A DNA stretch of 64,000 nt from Symbiobacterium thermophilum IAM 14863 (GTDB lineage: Bacteria; Bacillota; Sulfobacillia; Symbiobacteriales; Symbiobacteriaceae): positions 3,048,595 through 3,112,594 of the forward strand of contig NC_006177.1 in the NCBI RefSeq assembly GCF_000009905.1, read 5' to 3'. The translations under genes were made by a program, and so were the position numbers. Of this stretch, positions 1-9,966 are shown one piece after another (the stretch's first letter is position 1; each line of letters starts with the position of its first letter). The notes beneath the pieces are model-generated. The model was given only the letters and a program-made list of their open reading frames with translations. It was not told the origin of the DNA and searched no databases.

Positions 1-3000
1 TCTCGCCCTCGTCCTCCAGGATCCGCTCGAAGTACAGCGCCAGGGCGGTACGGTCAAACCGATCCGGCGCCAGATCTGCGGCCAGCGCCGAGAGCTTCAG
101 GTCGCCGTCGCTGTACGGCAGGATCGCGATGGACCCTTCCGTGGTCTGATACCGCAGCGCATCCAACTCCGGCTCTGGCCAGGCGTCCTCCCAGCCGAAG
201 TGAGCCTGCAGCAGTTCCGCGGCCTCCGCCCGGGCCAGCCGCTTCTCAAACCGGCTGCCCGACAGCCACCGGGTGCGGTGCAGCACCTCCAGGTACCGGC
301 CCCGCTCCCAGTCGAGGAAAGTCACGTAGGTGAGCCCGTCCGTGGCGCCGGAAAACCGCGCCCCGGGCTGAACGACGGCGAAATCGACCCGGTTCTGCAC
401 CAGGTGGGTCCCGCGCACCGCAAAGGTGCGCTCCAGGGCGTCCGCCAGCCCGCCGGAGGCGGCCGTCACCCTGACCGTGTAGGTCCCCTCGGCGGCCAGC
501 GGCGCCAACGGGACCGAAACCATATCGAACGGGCGGCCGCTGAGCCGCAGCCGGTGCCGGTAGCCTCCCGGCCCATCCACCTCCACCGCAAACTGCACCC
601 CCGCGTCCGGCGCCAGCGCCTCGCCGTAGGCGCGCACCTGAAACACGGGCCGCTCGCCGACCAGGTAGACCTCGCCCATGACCAGGTCGGCGAAGAAGGG
701 CAGCCGGACCGGGATCCCGATGGCTCCGCTGACGGCCTCCATGGTCTCCGGCCGGACCGCCTGGTACGTCAGTCGCCAGCTCGTAAGGTTGTCGGGGACA
801 CGGAACGACACCACGGCCTCGCCGGAGGCGTCGGTCACGACGCGGGTGAAGAGCGCCGCGTCCCGGAAGTCGCGGCGGACCCCGCCGCCTTCGCCGCCCT
901 TCTCCGCACCTCCGCTCGTGGGTGGAGGCTCGTGGGAGCTGCGGGTCCGGAGCACGCCGGAACTGACCCAGCTTCCGTAGAGATCGCCGAGGATGTCCAC
1001 ATCCTGCTCCCGCACCGCGAACAGGGCCTCATCCACCAGGTTCAGGTTGACCACGGCCCCGGCGGCCGGCCGCCCGGTGCGGTCCCTGACGGTCACCTGC
1101 ACCCGCACCTCATCGCCCGGGCGGTAGGCCTCCCGGTCGGGGGTGACGGTCACGTCCAGCCGCATCTCCTCCGGGTCGACGGCGATGGAGTGCATGGCCG
1201 AGAGGTAGCGGCGGCCGTCGAAGGCGACGCCGTAGAGGGTCGTGTTGGGAAGGTCTTCGACCTGCAGCGCTGCGGTGAAGGCAGCCGAATCCTGCACGAC
1301 GTACTCCCGGATGCCCCGGCGGGCGGTGAAGAACAGGAAGCCGCCGGGCCGGTCATCCAACCGCCGCTGCCCCTTGCGGAGCACGTACGCCACCGGTTCG
1401 CCGACGGCGACCCGGTACCGCCCCTCATCCTCGGGGACCAGTTGCGGCCATCCCCAGTCCGGGTCGTAGCCGTACCACTGGCCCGAAACCCACGCGCTGC
1501 TCACAAGCCACAGGCCGCGGGAGTCCTGCACGCCGTACTGGATCTCGTACTGCTTCTCCGGGTCGAGGGTGAACCGGAAGATCGCCCGCCCGTCCCCGTC
1601 GGTCTCCGCGGTCTCCTTGATGATCTCACGGGTCTGCTGCTGGTACCGGTACCGCTTGCGCACGACCTTCTCGATGAAGTCGTAGTACTCCCCCTCCTCA
1701 ACGGGGATCCAGTTCCGCTCGAAGAGGGTGAACGTCACCGGTTGCCCCGCCACCGCAGGGCCCGTGGCGTCGGTTCCCGTGCCGGCCAGGAGTTGGTCCA
1801 GCACGACCCGGTTGATCTGGACCGTTACCGTGACCTGGTCGCCTACCACCATCGTCTCGGCCCGCTGCATCACATCCCGGGAGAAGAGCCGGACGGTCCG
1901 CTCCGCCGTCACCTCGCCGATCTCCGGTTCGCCTCCGCTGACGTAGAGGGTCAGCCAGCTTTCCCACCATCCCCAGCTTTCCGGCTGCTTGGGCGGGGTG
2001 TAGACGATCACCGCCTCGCCGTTGGCATCGGTGATCACGCTGCCTGTGTCGCCGCCGATCCGGTAGTTCAGCTGCATGTCGGGCACGGGCGTCCCCTCGA
2101 AGAAGGTGGCCCGTACCCGGAAGGTCACCGTCTCGCCGGCGAAGAGCGCCTCCCGGTCCGGCGTCACGTCGATTTGGTAGACCGGCTTGGCGTAGGTGGC
2201 CACCTCGAACCAGCGGCTGGCGAACAGCTCATCGCCGACCCAGAGGCCCATCTGATAGGTGCCCGGCGTGAGGTTCGGCAACGTCAGGCCGCCGATGAAG
2301 CTGGAGCGCTCCACCGGCAGGTCCGCGCTGGCCAGGACCACCCGCTCGCTTCCGGCTCCCCAGTACCACCCGCGGGTGACCTCCACCCGGACCCGGTCCA
2401 CGGGCCGGGCTTCCGGCTCGCGGGGATGGAGGATGCCCCAGAGGTGGACCGTGTCCGTCGGCTTGTAGATGGCGCGGTCCAGGTAAAGGTAACGCCAGTA
2501 CAACTCGGACCGGGACTCCGGGGCGCTCCAGTACCCATAGCTGCGCCCGGTGTGCAGGACGGCTTCCTTGGTCCCGCTCCGGGCGATCCAGAAGCCATGC
2601 GGGGGCTCGCCATCCCCGCTGGAGTCCGCTGACCCGCCGGCAACGGCGGCTTCCGGCTCCAGCAGCGCCACCCCGTTCTGGTCGGCCGTGGCCGCAGTCG
2701 AACCGTCGGGCCGGTGGAGCACCGCCCCTGCCGCCGGCCGTCCCGTCTCCAGGTCGTTCAGCCAGGCGAGCACCCCGGTGGTGCTCTCCGCCAGGTAATA
2801 GGAAAGGTCGGTCACCTGAAAATGAACCTGCCGGACCTGTCCGTCCCGCTGCACTTCGGCGAGGTAGTACCCGGCCGGCAAGGGCTCCGGAAGGACCAGG
2901 TAACGGTCATACTCCAGCTCCATGGGCTTGGCGGAGAAGGTCGCGACCGCCTCCAGGCCCTCGGTGGACTCGTGGTAGCGGTCGCGGGCCGCGCTGCTCC

Positions 3001-3886
3001 AGGCGGGCAGCCCTAGGATCTCCTGCAGCGCCGCGACGTAGGCGGCGGCGTCGGGGTACCGGTAGACCGCAATGGCGTACTCCCGGGCGCCGCCGGCGTC
3101 CCACATGCGGAAGTACGGGGCCGTGTCGGTGGGGAACTCCGCCGCCTCGTCGGCCAGGTGGAACCACCTGACCGGGCTGCCGGAACCCGCGGGCGCGGTT
3201 TCAAACGCAAAGGTATACTCACCCAGCTTCCCCTCGCCCCGGATGCGGCCCAGCCCTTCCTTCAGGGTGACCGTGTAGATGGTCCCCGGCTGCAGCGGAT
3301 CCCGGGGAACGAACACGGCCGTCTTCTTATGCCGCTCCCACCGTCCGTTTACCGGGGGGCTGATGCTGAAGTACGCGGACGGGTCCTCGTAGTCGTCATG
3401 GCTGAAGGTGAACTCGATGCCCGTCTCCACGGGAACGCCCGTCGACTGGTGCGCGGGGAGCGTGCCCAGCAGACGGAACTCGGCGCGGGTCTGGAAGGAC
3501 CACTGGTAATCCCGGTCCAGTCCGGCCTCCCGGGCGAGCCGGAACCGGTAGACCCGATTGGGCTCCAGCGCCGCCGCCGGCGCGATGGTGAAGCGGGTCC
3601 CCTCGCTGTCGGCCTGCTGGATCCGCACGCTCACGGCCGGCTCCACCGCCAGGGCGGCCTCCACCGCAGCCAGCGTGAGCGGCCTCCGGCTCGTGAGGAC
3701 CAGCTCGCCGGAGGGGTCCAGCCCGGCCGGGTCGAAGGCCGCCGGCTCCAGGGTGACCTCGGCCGCCTCCGCCTGCACCGGCAGGCGCGCCGAAGAAGGG
3801 GCCGGAGCGGGACCAAGCGCCGCAAGGACCGTAAGGATGAGGACAAGGGCAACGGACAGAGAGAACACGGTCTGTAGGATGCGCAT
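1..3886 (-). CDS. alpha-2-macroglobulin family protein, N-terminal 1295 residues (cut by window edge)
   Basis: Large secreted or membrane-anchored alpha-2-macroglobulin-like protein; bacterial members are thought to trap or inhibit proteases or protect the envelope. The frame is open from ATG 3886 to the window edge. Residues 1-35 look like a signal peptide or anchor (hydrophobic VALVLILTVLAALG) without a lipobox cysteine. Ig-like domains follow (EFTFSHDDYEDPSAYF, PGTIYTVTLKEGLG). An MG2-type start, YLDRAIYKPTDTVHLWG, lies near residue 465. Near residues 1000-1035 comes the family hallmark ALFTRVVTDASGEAVVSF followed by PDNLTSWR. A thioester CxEQ motif, if present, would be beyond the edge. 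ATG 3886 sits about 10 nt after GGGAGTGAT; an in-frame ATG at 3895 is too close to that SD. Confidence 0.85.
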   Translation of the reverse strand, partial: MRILQTVFSLSVALVLILTVLAALGPAPAPSSARLPVQAEAAEVTLEPAAFDPAGLDPSGELVLTSRRPLTLAAVEAALAVEPAVSVRIQQADSEGTRFTIAPAAALEPNRVYRFRLAREAGLDRDYQWSFQTRAEFRLLGTLPAHQSTGVPVETGIEFTFSHDDYEDPSAYFSISPPVNGRWERHKKTAVFVPRDPLQPGTIYTVTLKEGLGRIRGEGKLGEYTFAFETAPAGSGSPVRWFHLADEAAEFPTDTAPYFRMWDAGGAREYAIAVYRYPDAAAYVAALQEILGLPAWSSAARDRYHESTEGLEAVATFSAKPMELEYDRYLVLPEPLPAGYYLAEVQRDGQVRQVHFQVTDLSYYLAESTTGVLAWLNDLETGRPAAGAVLHRPDGSTAATADQNGVALLEPEAAVAGGSADSSGDGEPPHGFWIARSGTKEAVLHTGRSYGYWSAPESRSELYWRYLYLDRAIYKPTDTVHLWGILHPREPEARPVDRVRVEVTRGWYWGAGSERVVLASADLPVERSSFIGGLTLPNLTPGTYQMGLWVGDELFASRWFEVATYAKPVYQIDVTPDREALFAGETVTFRVRATFFEGTPVPDMQLNYRIGGDTGSVITDANGEAVIVYTPPKQPESWGWWESWLTLYVSGGEPEIGEVTAERTVRLFSRDVMQRAETMVVGDQVTVTVQINRVVLDQLLAGTGTDATGPAVAGQPVTFTLFERNWIPVEEGEYYDFIEKVVRKRYRYQQQTREIIKETAETDGDGRAIFRFTLDPEKQYEIQYGVQDSRGLWLVSSAWVSGQWYGYDPDWGWPQLVPEDEGRYRVAVGEPVAYVLRKGQRRLDDRPGGFLFFTARRGIREYVVQDSAAFTAALQVEDLPNTTLYGVAFDGRRYLSAMHSIAVDPEEMRLDVTVTPDREAYRPGDEVRVQVTVRDRTGRPAAGAVVNLNLVDEALFAVREQDVDILGDLYGSWVSSGVLRTRSSHEPPPTSGGAEKGGEGGGVRRDFRDAALFTRVVTDASGEAVVSFRVPDNLTSWRLTYQAVRPETMEAVSGAIGIPVRLPFFADLVMGEVYLVGERPVFQVRAYGEALAPDAGVQFAVEVDGPGGYRHRLRLSGRPFDMVSVPLAPLAAEGTYTVRVTAASGGLADALERTFAVRGTHLVQNRVDFAVVQPGARFSGATDGLTYVTFLDWERGRYLEVLHRTRWLSGSRFEKRLARAEAAELLQAHFGWEDAWPEPELDALRYQTTEGSIAILPYSDGDLKLSALAADLAPDRFDRTALALYFERILEDEGE

Positions 3887-4035
3887 GGGGGGCATCACTC
3901 CCGGCGCAGTGTTCTGCCAACTCGCACGTTGGACGAAAGCGCGGGACCAGAAGTTTCGCGCAGGTTGTACGCTGCAGGTTCCCTGCAGCGCCTATGCGCG
4001 ACCCCTTCCGGCCCCTCGGCGATCCCCCTGATGCG

Positions 4036-4067
4036 AAAGGGCGGGAGCGCCCTCCGGGGCCCCGCCC
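4036..4067 (-). terminator. his operon terminator hairpin
   Basis: Seven-base arms GGGCGGG (4039-4045) and CCCGCCC (4061-4067) pair just after hisC and are followed on the minus strand by a short T run (AAA on plus at 4036-4038). A second perfect 9-bp repeat, CGCTGCAGG/CCTGCAGCG at 3970-3990, lies further downstream in the gap before the macroglobulin gene. Confidence 0.55.
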
Positions 4068-4074
4068 GGTCCCA

Positions 4075-5160
4075 TCACCCTTCGCCCAGCGCCGCCTTCA
4101 GCGCCTCCACGAACCGTCGGTTCTGCTCCGGCGTCCCCACCGTCACCCGCAGGTGGTCCGGCAGGCCGAAGGAGCCGCACGGACGCACCAGCACCCCGCG
4201 CCGAAGCAGCGCGTCGAACACCTCTGCCGCAGGCCTGCCCGCGTCGAACAGGACGAAGTTGGCCTCGCTGGGCACGTACCCGAGCCCCAGCCGCTGGAAG
4301 GCGGCGTAGAGGTACGCCTTTCCCTCCCGGGTGAGCGCCCGGGTCCGCTCCACGTGTTCCACGTCGTCCAGGGCCGCCAGCCCGGCCGCCACCGCCAGGC
4401 CGTTCACGCTGAAGGGATCCCGGGCCGTGTACAGCGGCGCCAGCACCTCCGGCCGCATGACGCCGTAGCCCAGCCGGAAGCCCGCCATGCCGTAGATCTT
4501 GCTGAACGTCCGGGCGATGACCACGTTCGGGTAGTCCTGCACCAGGGCCCGGCTGTCGAACGGGGTCTCGTCGAACTCCCGGTAGGCCTCATCCACCACC
4601 ACCAGGGTCGACGGCGGCACCCGCTCCAGGGCCGCCCGCAGGTCGGCCTCGGCGAACACCGTGCCGGTGGGGTTGTTGGGCCGGCAGAGGAAGAGCAGCT
4701 TCGCACCCCGCGCCGCCGCCTCCGCCATCGCAGGCAGGTCCATGGTCCAGCCGGCCAGGGGCACCGCCACCACCTCGGCGCCCATCAGCTCCGCCACGAA
4801 CCGGTAGGCGGCGAACGACGGCTCAGGGACGACCACCCGGTCCCCCGGCTCCAGGTACACCTCCGCCAGCAGCCGGAAGACCTCGTCGGAGCCGTTGCCG
4901 ATCAGGAACCAGTCCGCAGGCAGGTTCCACATCTGCGCCAGCCGCTCCCGGAGCCGGCGGGCGGTTCCCTCGGGATAGGTGTGGACCTGGGCCATCGCCG
5001 CGCGCGCGGCCGCCACCGCCCGGGGCGAAGGGCCCAGGGGGTTCTCGTTCTGGTTGAGCTTGACGAGGTCGTGAAGCCCCAGCTCCCGCTGGACGTCCTC
5101 CACCGGCTTGCCCGGCACGTAGGGCTTCATCCGCCGGACCGCTGTGCGCACGCTGGACAT
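4075..5160 (-). CDS. hisC: histidinol-phosphate aminotransferase
   Basis: Class I/II PLP aminotransferase of 361 residues, the usual HisC length, converting imidazole-acetol phosphate and glutamate to histidinol phosphate. Visible motifs: N-terminal LNQNENPLGPSP, the NPTG-type substrate loop (CRPNNPTGTVF), VVDEAYREF with the cofactor-binding Asp, and the PLP lysine in ARTFSKIYGMAGFRLGY. It is the last gene of the his operon and follows hisIE with a 2-nt gap. Because it sits in the operon and has HisC-like spacing of motifs, histidine biosynthesis rather than general aromatic transamination is the likely role. Confidence 0.95.
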   Translation of the reverse strand: MSSVRTAVRRMKPYVPGKPVEDVQRELGLHDLVKLNQNENPLGPSPRAVAAARAAMAQVHTYPEGTARRLRERLAQMWNLPADWFLIGNGSDEVFRLLAEVYLEPGDRVVVPEPSFAAYRFVAELMGAEVVAVPLAGWTMDLPAMAEAAARGAKLLFLCRPNNPTGTVFAEADLRAALERVPPSTLVVVDEAYREFDETPFDSRALVQDYPNVVIARTFSKIYGMAGFRLGYGVMRPEVLAPLYTARDPFSVNGLAVAAGLAALDDVEHVERTRALTREGKAYLYAAFQRLGLGYVPSEANFVLFDAGRPAAEVFDALLRRGVLVRPCGSFGLPDHLRVTVGTPEQNRRFVEALKAALGEG

Positions 5161-5162
5161 GG

Positions 5163-5858
5163 CTACTCCTCCTTCTGCTGCTCCCGCCTCCTCCCCCGCC
5201 GGCTGGCCAGCTGGTCCGCCACGTCCGCGGGGCTCAGCCCCTGGTCCACCAGGGCCACCAGGCTGTGAAACCAGAGGTCAGCCACCTCGAAGGCCAGGTT
5301 CTCCCGGTCCCGGTTCTTGACGGCGAGCACCACCTCGGTGGCCTCCTCGCCGATCTTCTTGCAGTAAGCGTCGGGTCCCCTCCGGAAGAGCCTGCTCGTG
5401 TAGCTCTCCGGGTCGGGATGCGCCCGCCGCTCCGCCAGAACGGCGGTGAGCTCCCGGAGGATGGACCCGATGTCGTAGGGCACCGTGTCGTCCGGCTGGA
5501 TGGGCCAGAAGGCGGTGTCGATCAGGGCCTTGGGCGAACCGTCCACCCGGCGGGTGAAGCAGGAGTAGGTGCCCTCGTGGCAGGCCACCCCCTCCTGTTC
5601 CACCAGGAGCAGCAGCGAGTCCCCGTCGCAGTCGGTGCGGATCTCCCGGACCCGCTGCACGTGGCCCGAGGTCCCGCCCTTCTGCCACAGCTCCTGCCGG
5701 CTGCGGGACCAGTACCAGGCGTACCCGGTCTCCAGCGTGAGGCGGAGCGCCTCCTCGTTCATGTACGCCTGCATCAGCACCTGCCCGGTCCGCACGTCCT
5801 GCACGACGGCCGGAATCAGCCCGTCCGGGCCCCACTTCAGCGTCAAGGTCTCCGTCAT
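5163..5858 (-). CDS. hisIE: bifunctional phosphoribosyl-AMP cyclohydrolase / phosphoribosyl-ATP pyrophosphatase
   Basis: Fusion of 231 residues catalysing steps 2 and 3 of histidine synthesis. The HisI half (about 1-115) shows the metal-binding signature [15 protein letters not shown] and [10 protein letters not shown]; the HisE half (about 120-231) shows the MazG-like helices with [13 protein letters not shown] and EVADLWFH. The ATG overlaps the hisF stop (ATGA), so translation is coupled. The open frame extends far upstream inside hisF, but that part has no homology and the coupled ATG at 5858 gives the normal length. Confidence 0.95.
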   Translation of the reverse strand: MTETLTLKWGPDGLIPAVVQDVRTGQVLMQAYMNEEALRLTLETGYAWYWSRSRQELWQKGGTSGHVQRVREIRTDCDGDSLLLLVEQEGVACHEGTYSCFTRRVDGSPKALIDTAFWPIQPDDTVPYDIGSILRELTAVLAERRAHPDPESYTSRLFRRGPDAYCKKIGEEATEVVLAVKNRDRENLAFEVADLWFHSLVALVDQGLSPADVADQLASRRGRRREQQKEE

Positions 5859-6619
5859 GACCGTACCAGCACCCCCCTCTCCCGGAGGAAGGCCTTCACC
5901 TCCCCCACCGTGTGCCTGCCGCTGTGGAAGATCGAGGCGGCCAGGGCGGCATCCGCCCGGCCCACGGTCAGAACTTCGAGGATGTCCTCCGGGCTCCCTG
6001 CCCCGCCGGAGGCGATGACGGGCACCCCGACCGCGTCGGCCAGGGCCTGGTGGAGCGCGATGTCGTACCCCTGCCGGGTGCCGTCGGCGTCCATCGACGT
6101 GACCAGCAACTCGCCCGCCCCGCGCCGGGCCGCCTCCTCGGCCCAGGCGACGGCGTCGATGCCGGTGGGCGTGCGTCCGCCGTGCAGGTAGACCTCCCAG
6201 CCCCCCTCGGGCCGCCGCTTGCAGTCGATGGCCACCACCAGGGTGGAGGAGCCGAACAGGTCGGCGATCTCGTCGATGAGGTCGGGCCGCTGCACGGCCG
6301 CGGTGTTGACCGACACCTTGTCCGCCCCCGCCCGCAGGTACGCCTTCACGTGCTCGACGGCGCTCACCCCCCCGCCGATGGTCAGGGGCACGAAGACCTG
6401 CTCGGCGGCCCGGCTCAGGACGTCCAGCGTGGCCGACCGCCCCTCCCAGGAGGCGTTGATGTCCAGAAAGACGATCTCGTCCGCCCCCTGCCGGTCGTAC
6501 TCGGCGGCCAGGGCCACCGGGTCGCCGGCGTCCCAGGTGTTCAGGTGGAACTGGACGTTCTTCACCACCCGCCCGTCCCGGATATCCAGGCACGGGATGA
6601 TGCGCTTCGCGAGGGGCAT
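5855..6619 (-). CDS. hisF: imidazole glycerol phosphate synthase, cyclase subunit
   Basis: A (beta/alpha)8 barrel of 254 residues that with HisH turns PRFAR into imidazole glycerol phosphate and AICAR. The N-terminus [16 protein letters not shown] carries the catalytic Asp of the family (CLDI.DGRVVKG), and [10 protein letters not shown] and VIASGGAGS are the phosphate-binding strands. The AICAR by-product feeds the purH step encoded by the purine operon in this same window. It lies 18 nt after hisA and overlaps hisIE by 4 nt. Confidence 0.96.
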   Translation of the reverse strand: MPLAKRIIPCLDIRDGRVVKNVQFHLNTWDAGDPVALAAEYDRQGADEIVFLDINASWEGRSATLDVLSRAAEQVFVPLTIGGGVSAVEHVKAYLRAGADKVSVNTAAVQRPDLIDEIADLFGSSTLVVAIDCKRRPEGGWEVYLHGGRTPTGIDAVAWAEEAARRGAGELLVTSMDADGTRQGYDIALHQALADAVGVPVIASGGAGSPEDILEVLTVGRADAALAASIFHSGRHTVGEVKAFLRERGVLVRS

Positions 6620-6637
6620 GGTGCCAGCGCCTCCTTA

Positions 6638-7387
6638 TCACGTGTCACGGGTCTCTCCGCAGAGCGACAGGGCCTCCGCCAGGTCCACCGCGCCGGTGTA
6701 GAGCGCCCTGCCGATGATGGCCCCGGCCACGCCGGGGATCTCCGTGAGCCGCCGGATGTCCTCCAGCGAGGAGATCCCCCCGCTGGCGATGACATCGAGG
6801 CCGGTCCGGCCCATCATCTCCAGTTCGGCAAAGTTGGGGCCGGTGAGCATGCCGTCGGTGGCGATATCGGTGTAGACGACCGTCCGCACCCCGACCTCCC
6901 GCATCCGCACGGCCAGGTCCACGGCCCGGACCCGGGTCACCTCCACCCAGCCGCGCGCGGCCACGAAGCCGCCGCGCGCGTCGATGGAGACGGCGACCCG
7001 GTCCGGGCCGAAACGCGCCACCGCACGGGCCGCCACGTCGCCTTCGAGGGCCGAGGTGCCGATGATCGCCCGGGAGACCCCCAGCGCCAGGGCGGCCTCC
7101 AGCGCCTCCAGGGTGCGCAGCCCGCCGCCCAGCTGCACCCGCACGCCGGGGTGCCTCTGGCGCAGCGCCTCCACGATGGCCCGCACCGCGGCGGCGTTCT
7201 GCGGCCGGCCCCGGAGCGCGCCGTCCAGGTCCACCACGTGGATCCAGCGGGCGCCGGCCTCCGCCCAGCGAGCCGCGATCCGGACCGGGTCCACCCCATA
7301 GACCGTGGCCTCGTCCATGCGCCCCTGCCGGAGCCGCACCACCTGGCCGTCCTTCAGGTCGATGGCCGGGTAGAGATCAAGTCGCAT
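6638..7387 (-). CDS. hisA: ProFAR isomerase (phosphoribosylformimino-AICAR-P isomerase)
   Basis: A 249-residue (beta/alpha)8 barrel performing the Amadori isomerisation of ProFAR. Key segments are [15 protein letters not shown] with the first catalytic Asp, [22 protein letters not shown] with the second catalytic Asp, and VIASGGISS. The chosen ATG 7387 overlaps the end of hisH by 34 nt; the same frame is open upstream but that part only shadows hisH. Confidence 0.95.
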   Translation of the reverse strand: MRLDLYPAIDLKDGQVVRLRQGRMDEATVYGVDPVRIAARWAEAGARWIHVVDLDGALRGRPQNAAAVRAIVEALRQRHPGVRVQLGGGLRTLEALEAALALGVSRAIIGTSALEGDVAARAVARFGPDRVAVSIDARGGFVAARGWVEVTRVRAVDLAVRMREVGVRTVVYTDIATDGMLTGPNFAELEMMGRTGLDVIASGGISSLEDIRRLTEIPGVAGAIIGRALYTGAVDLAEALSLCGETRDT

Positions 7388-7992
7388 ACCATTCTCCCCC
7401 AGTTGGCCAGCATCCGGAGTCCCGCCCGGGAGGACTTCTCGGGATGGAACTGGATACCCAGCAGGTTGCCGCGGCCCACCACCGAGGGGTAGGTGCGGCC
7501 GTAGTCGGTCAGGGCCAGCGCCGTGGACGGCGGTTCGCCCTCCACCGCGTAAGCGTGGTCGAAATAGGCCCAGAAGGGGGTCGGCAGCCCGGCGAAGAGC
7601 GGGTGGTCCCGCTGCGGCTCCACCAGGTTCCAGCCGATCTGGGGAAGGGGCAGCCCGTCGGGAAGGCGCGCAACCCGCCCCTCCAGGAGGCCCAGCCCCG
7701 GGCGCGGGCCGCCCTCGTCGCCCTCCGCGAGGAGGAGCTGCATCCCCAGGCAGATGCCCAGGACCGGCCGGCCGGCTGCGGCCGCCTGCCGCACGGCCTG
7801 ATCGAGGCCGCGGCGGGCCAGGTTCTGCATGCCGGTGCCGAACGCGCCCACGCCGGGCAGCACCAGGCCGTCCGCCCCCGCCACCGCCGCCGGGTCGTCG
7901 CTCACCGCCGCCTCGAAGCCCACCGCCCGCAGGGCGTTCCGGACGCTGGCGAGGTTGCCCATCCCGTAGTCCACGATGACGATCCGGGCCAT
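7354..7992 (-). CDS. hisH: imidazole glycerol phosphate synthase, glutamine amidotransferase subunit
   Basis: Class I glutaminase of 212 residues supplying ammonia to HisF. The oxyanion/nucleophile loop GICLGMQLL contains the catalytic Cys, and IQFHPEKS contains the catalytic His and Glu. The N-terminus IVIVDYGMGNLASV is typical. The start overlaps the hisB stop by one base (TGATG), and the 3' end overlaps hisA by 34 nt, so hisB-hisH-hisA are translationally coupled. Confidence 0.95.
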   Translation of the reverse strand: MARIVIVDYGMGNLASVRNALRAVGFEAAVSDDPAAVAGADGLVLPGVGAFGTGMQNLARRGLDQAVRQAAAAGRPVLGICLGMQLLLAEGDEGGPRPGLGLLEGRVARLPDGLPLPQIGWNLVEPQRDHPLFAGLPTPFWAYFDHAYAVEGEPPSTALALTDYGRTYPSVVGRGNLLGIQFHPEKSSRAGLRMLANWGRMVCDLISTRPST

Positions 7993-8618
7993 CAGAACAG
8001 GGCCCCCTTGGTGGAGGGGACCCCCAGGACCCGGGGATCCCGCGCCACGGCATCGCCGAGGGCCCGGGCGAAAGCCTTGAACAGACCCTCGATCATGTGG
8101 TGGGTGTTCCGGCCGTAGTGGACCTTCAGATGCAGGGTGATGCCGGCATTCATGGCCAGGGCGCGGAAGAACTCCTCGGCCAGTTCGGTGTCGAAGTTAC
8201 CTACCTTCTGCGCCGGCAGCGCGGCGTCAAAGACCAGGTAGGGACGGCCGCTGACGTCCACCGCGGCGAAGGCCAGCGTCTCGTCAAAGGGGACAAAGGC
8301 CGAGCCGTACCGGCGGATGGAGCGGCCGTCGCCCAGGGCGCGGCGCAGGGCCTGCCCCAGGGCGATGCCGGTGTCCTCCACCGTGTGGTGCGCGTCGATC
8401 TCCAGGTCGCCCACCGCCCGGGCCGTGAGATCGGTGAGGCTGTGGCGGGCGATCTGGTCCAGCATGTGGTCGAAGAACGGCACACCGGTGTCGACATCCG
8501 CCCGTCCCGCCCCGTCGAGACGCCACGTGACGGCGATGTCGGTCTCCCGGGTCTTCCGGGCCACCTGTCCGACCCGCTCCGCCAGTGCGCCCGTCTCATT
8601 CCGACTGCAGTCCGTCAT
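7992..8618 (-). CDS. hisB: imidazoleglycerol-phosphate dehydratase (monofunctional)
   Basis: IGP dehydratase of 208 residues. The two metal-binding repeats are visible as FFDHMLDQIARHS / DAHHTVEDTGIALGQA and, later, HYGRNTHHMIEGLFKA. It lacks the N-terminal histidinol-phosphatase domain found in enterobacterial HisB, and no histidinol-phosphate phosphatase is present in this operon, so that step must be encoded elsewhere. The ATG overlaps the hisD stop (ATGA). Confidence 0.94.
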   Translation of the reverse strand: MTDCSRNETGALAERVGQVARKTRETDIAVTWRLDGAGRADVDTGVPFFDHMLDQIARHSLTDLTARAVGDLEIDAHHTVEDTGIALGQALRRALGDGRSIRRYGSAFVPFDETLAFAAVDVSGRPYLVFDAALPAQKVGNFDTELAEEFFRALAMNAGITLHLKVHYGRNTHHMIEGLFKAFARALGDAVARDPRVLGVPSTKGALF

Positions 8619-9934
8619 CCGGCTTCCCTCCCCTCCGATGGGCTCTCCCCGTCCGGCTTCGCCAGCCGGATCTGCATCGACGCCGCGTGGGCCAGCAGGT
8701 CCTCGGTGAGCGCCAGCCGCACGGCGTGAGGCGCCTGGGCGCGGAAGGCGGCCTCGCTGTAACAGGTCACCGCCGAGCGCTTGATGAACGTCTCCACGCA
8801 TACCGGCGACGCATACCGGGCCGTGCCCTCGGTGGGGATCACGTTGGACGGCCCGGCGATGTAGTCGCCCATCGCCTCCGGCGTCCAGCGGCCCAGGAAG
8901 ATGGAGCCGGCGTGCCGCACCAGCGGCAGGAACGCCCAGGGGTCGGCCACGCCCACCTCCAGATGCTCGGGCCCGACAGCGTTGACCAGGTCCGCGGCCT
9001 CCTCCAGCGTGTCCACCGCCAGGGCCGCGCCCAACTCCGCCACCGACCGGCGGATGGTCTCCGCCCGGGGCAGGGCGGCGGTGTGCCGCGCCATCGCCGC
9101 GCCGACGGCCGCGATGCGCTCCGGCCCGGCCGTGGTCACCAGGATCACCATGCCGTTGGGGTGTTCGGCCTGGCTCAGCAGGTCGGCCGCCAGCCACTCC
9201 GCATCGACGCTGCCGTCGTCGACGGCCATCACCTCCGTCGGCCCGGCCAGCATGTCGATGCCGACGGGGCCGAAGACCAGCTTCTTGGCCAGGGTCACGT
9301 AGTAGTTGCCCGGGCCGGCGATCTTGTCGACCCGGGGCACCGTGGCCGTGCCATAGGCCATGGCCCCGATGGCCTGCGCGCCGCCCACCTTGTACACGTC
9401 CTTGACCCCCGCAGCCCTGGCGGCCACCAGCATGTGCGGGTCGATCCGGCCATTCCGGTCCGGCGGGGTGCAGACGATCACCTCCGGGACCCCGGCAACC
9501 ACCGCGGGGATGGCGGTCATCAGCAGGCAGGAGAAGAGCGGTGCCGACCCGCCGGGCACGTACACCCCCGCCCGGTCCACCGGGGTGACCCGCTGGCCCA
9601 CGATGGTGCCGTCCGGCCGGGTCGTGAACCAGGAGGTGGGCACCTGCGGCCGGTGGAAGGCGGCGATGTTCTCGACGGCCACCTGCAGGGCGGCGCGAAA
9701 CGCCGCGCTCACCGCGGCCTCGGCCTCCCGGTACTCGGCCTCGGTCACCCGCAGGCCCGTGGCCTCCAGGTCGGCGCCGTCGAACTGCCGGGTGAAGGCG
9801 TACAGCGCCCCGTCTCCCTCCCGGCGCACCCGCTCCAGGATGGCGCGCACCTGCGCCTCGATCTCCGGGTAGAACTCGGTGCGGCGCCGGTTCAGGAACT
9901 CCAGGAAAGCCTGCGGCTCCCATACCTTCAACAT
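8615..9934 (-). CDS. hisD: histidinol dehydrogenase
   Basis: Zn-dependent NAD enzyme of 439 residues performing the last two oxidations to histidine. Motifs: VDRAGVYVPGGSAPLFS, KVGGAQAIGAMAYGT, KIAGPGNYYVTLAKK, AGPTEVMAVDDGS and SQAEHPNG, matching substrate, NAD and metal sites. ATG 9934 is preceded by AGGAGG at about 9 nt. An extended open frame upstream runs antisense-like through hisG and is not supported by an SD. Confidence 0.96.
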   Translation of the reverse strand: MLKVWEPQAFLEFLNRRRTEFYPEIEAQVRAILERVRREGDGALYAFTRQFDGADLEATGLRVTEAEYREAEAAVSAAFRAALQVAVENIAAFHRPQVPTSWFTTRPDGTIVGQRVTPVDRAGVYVPGGSAPLFSCLLMTAIPAVVAGVPEVIVCTPPDRNGRIDPHMLVAARAAGVKDVYKVGGAQAIGAMAYGTATVPRVDKIAGPGNYYVTLAKKLVFGPVGIDMLAGPTEVMAVDDGSVDAEWLAADLLSQAEHPNGMVILVTTAGPERIAAVGAAMARHTAALPRAETIRRSVAELGAALAVDTLEEAADLVNAVGPEHLEVGVADPWAFLPLVRHAGSIFLGRWTPEAMGDYIAGPSNVIPTEGTARYASPVCVETFIKRSAVTCYSEAAFRAQAPHAVRLALTEDLLAHAASMQIRLAKPDGESPSEGREAG

Positions 9935-9966
9935 CTCGATCTCCTCCTTGACGATACGGCCGCAGG

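Noticed and set aside
200-2632. An 810-codon plus-strand open frame over the macroglobulin gene
   Set aside because: Composition is Arg/Pro/Gly/His-rich without domains, typical of an antisense shadow in GC-rich DNA; the minus frame shows MG2 and A2M signatures.
5163-6641. A 492-residue reading of hisIE extending upstream
   Set aside because: The first half is hisF read in another frame; the ATG coupled to the hisF stop gives the normal HisIE.
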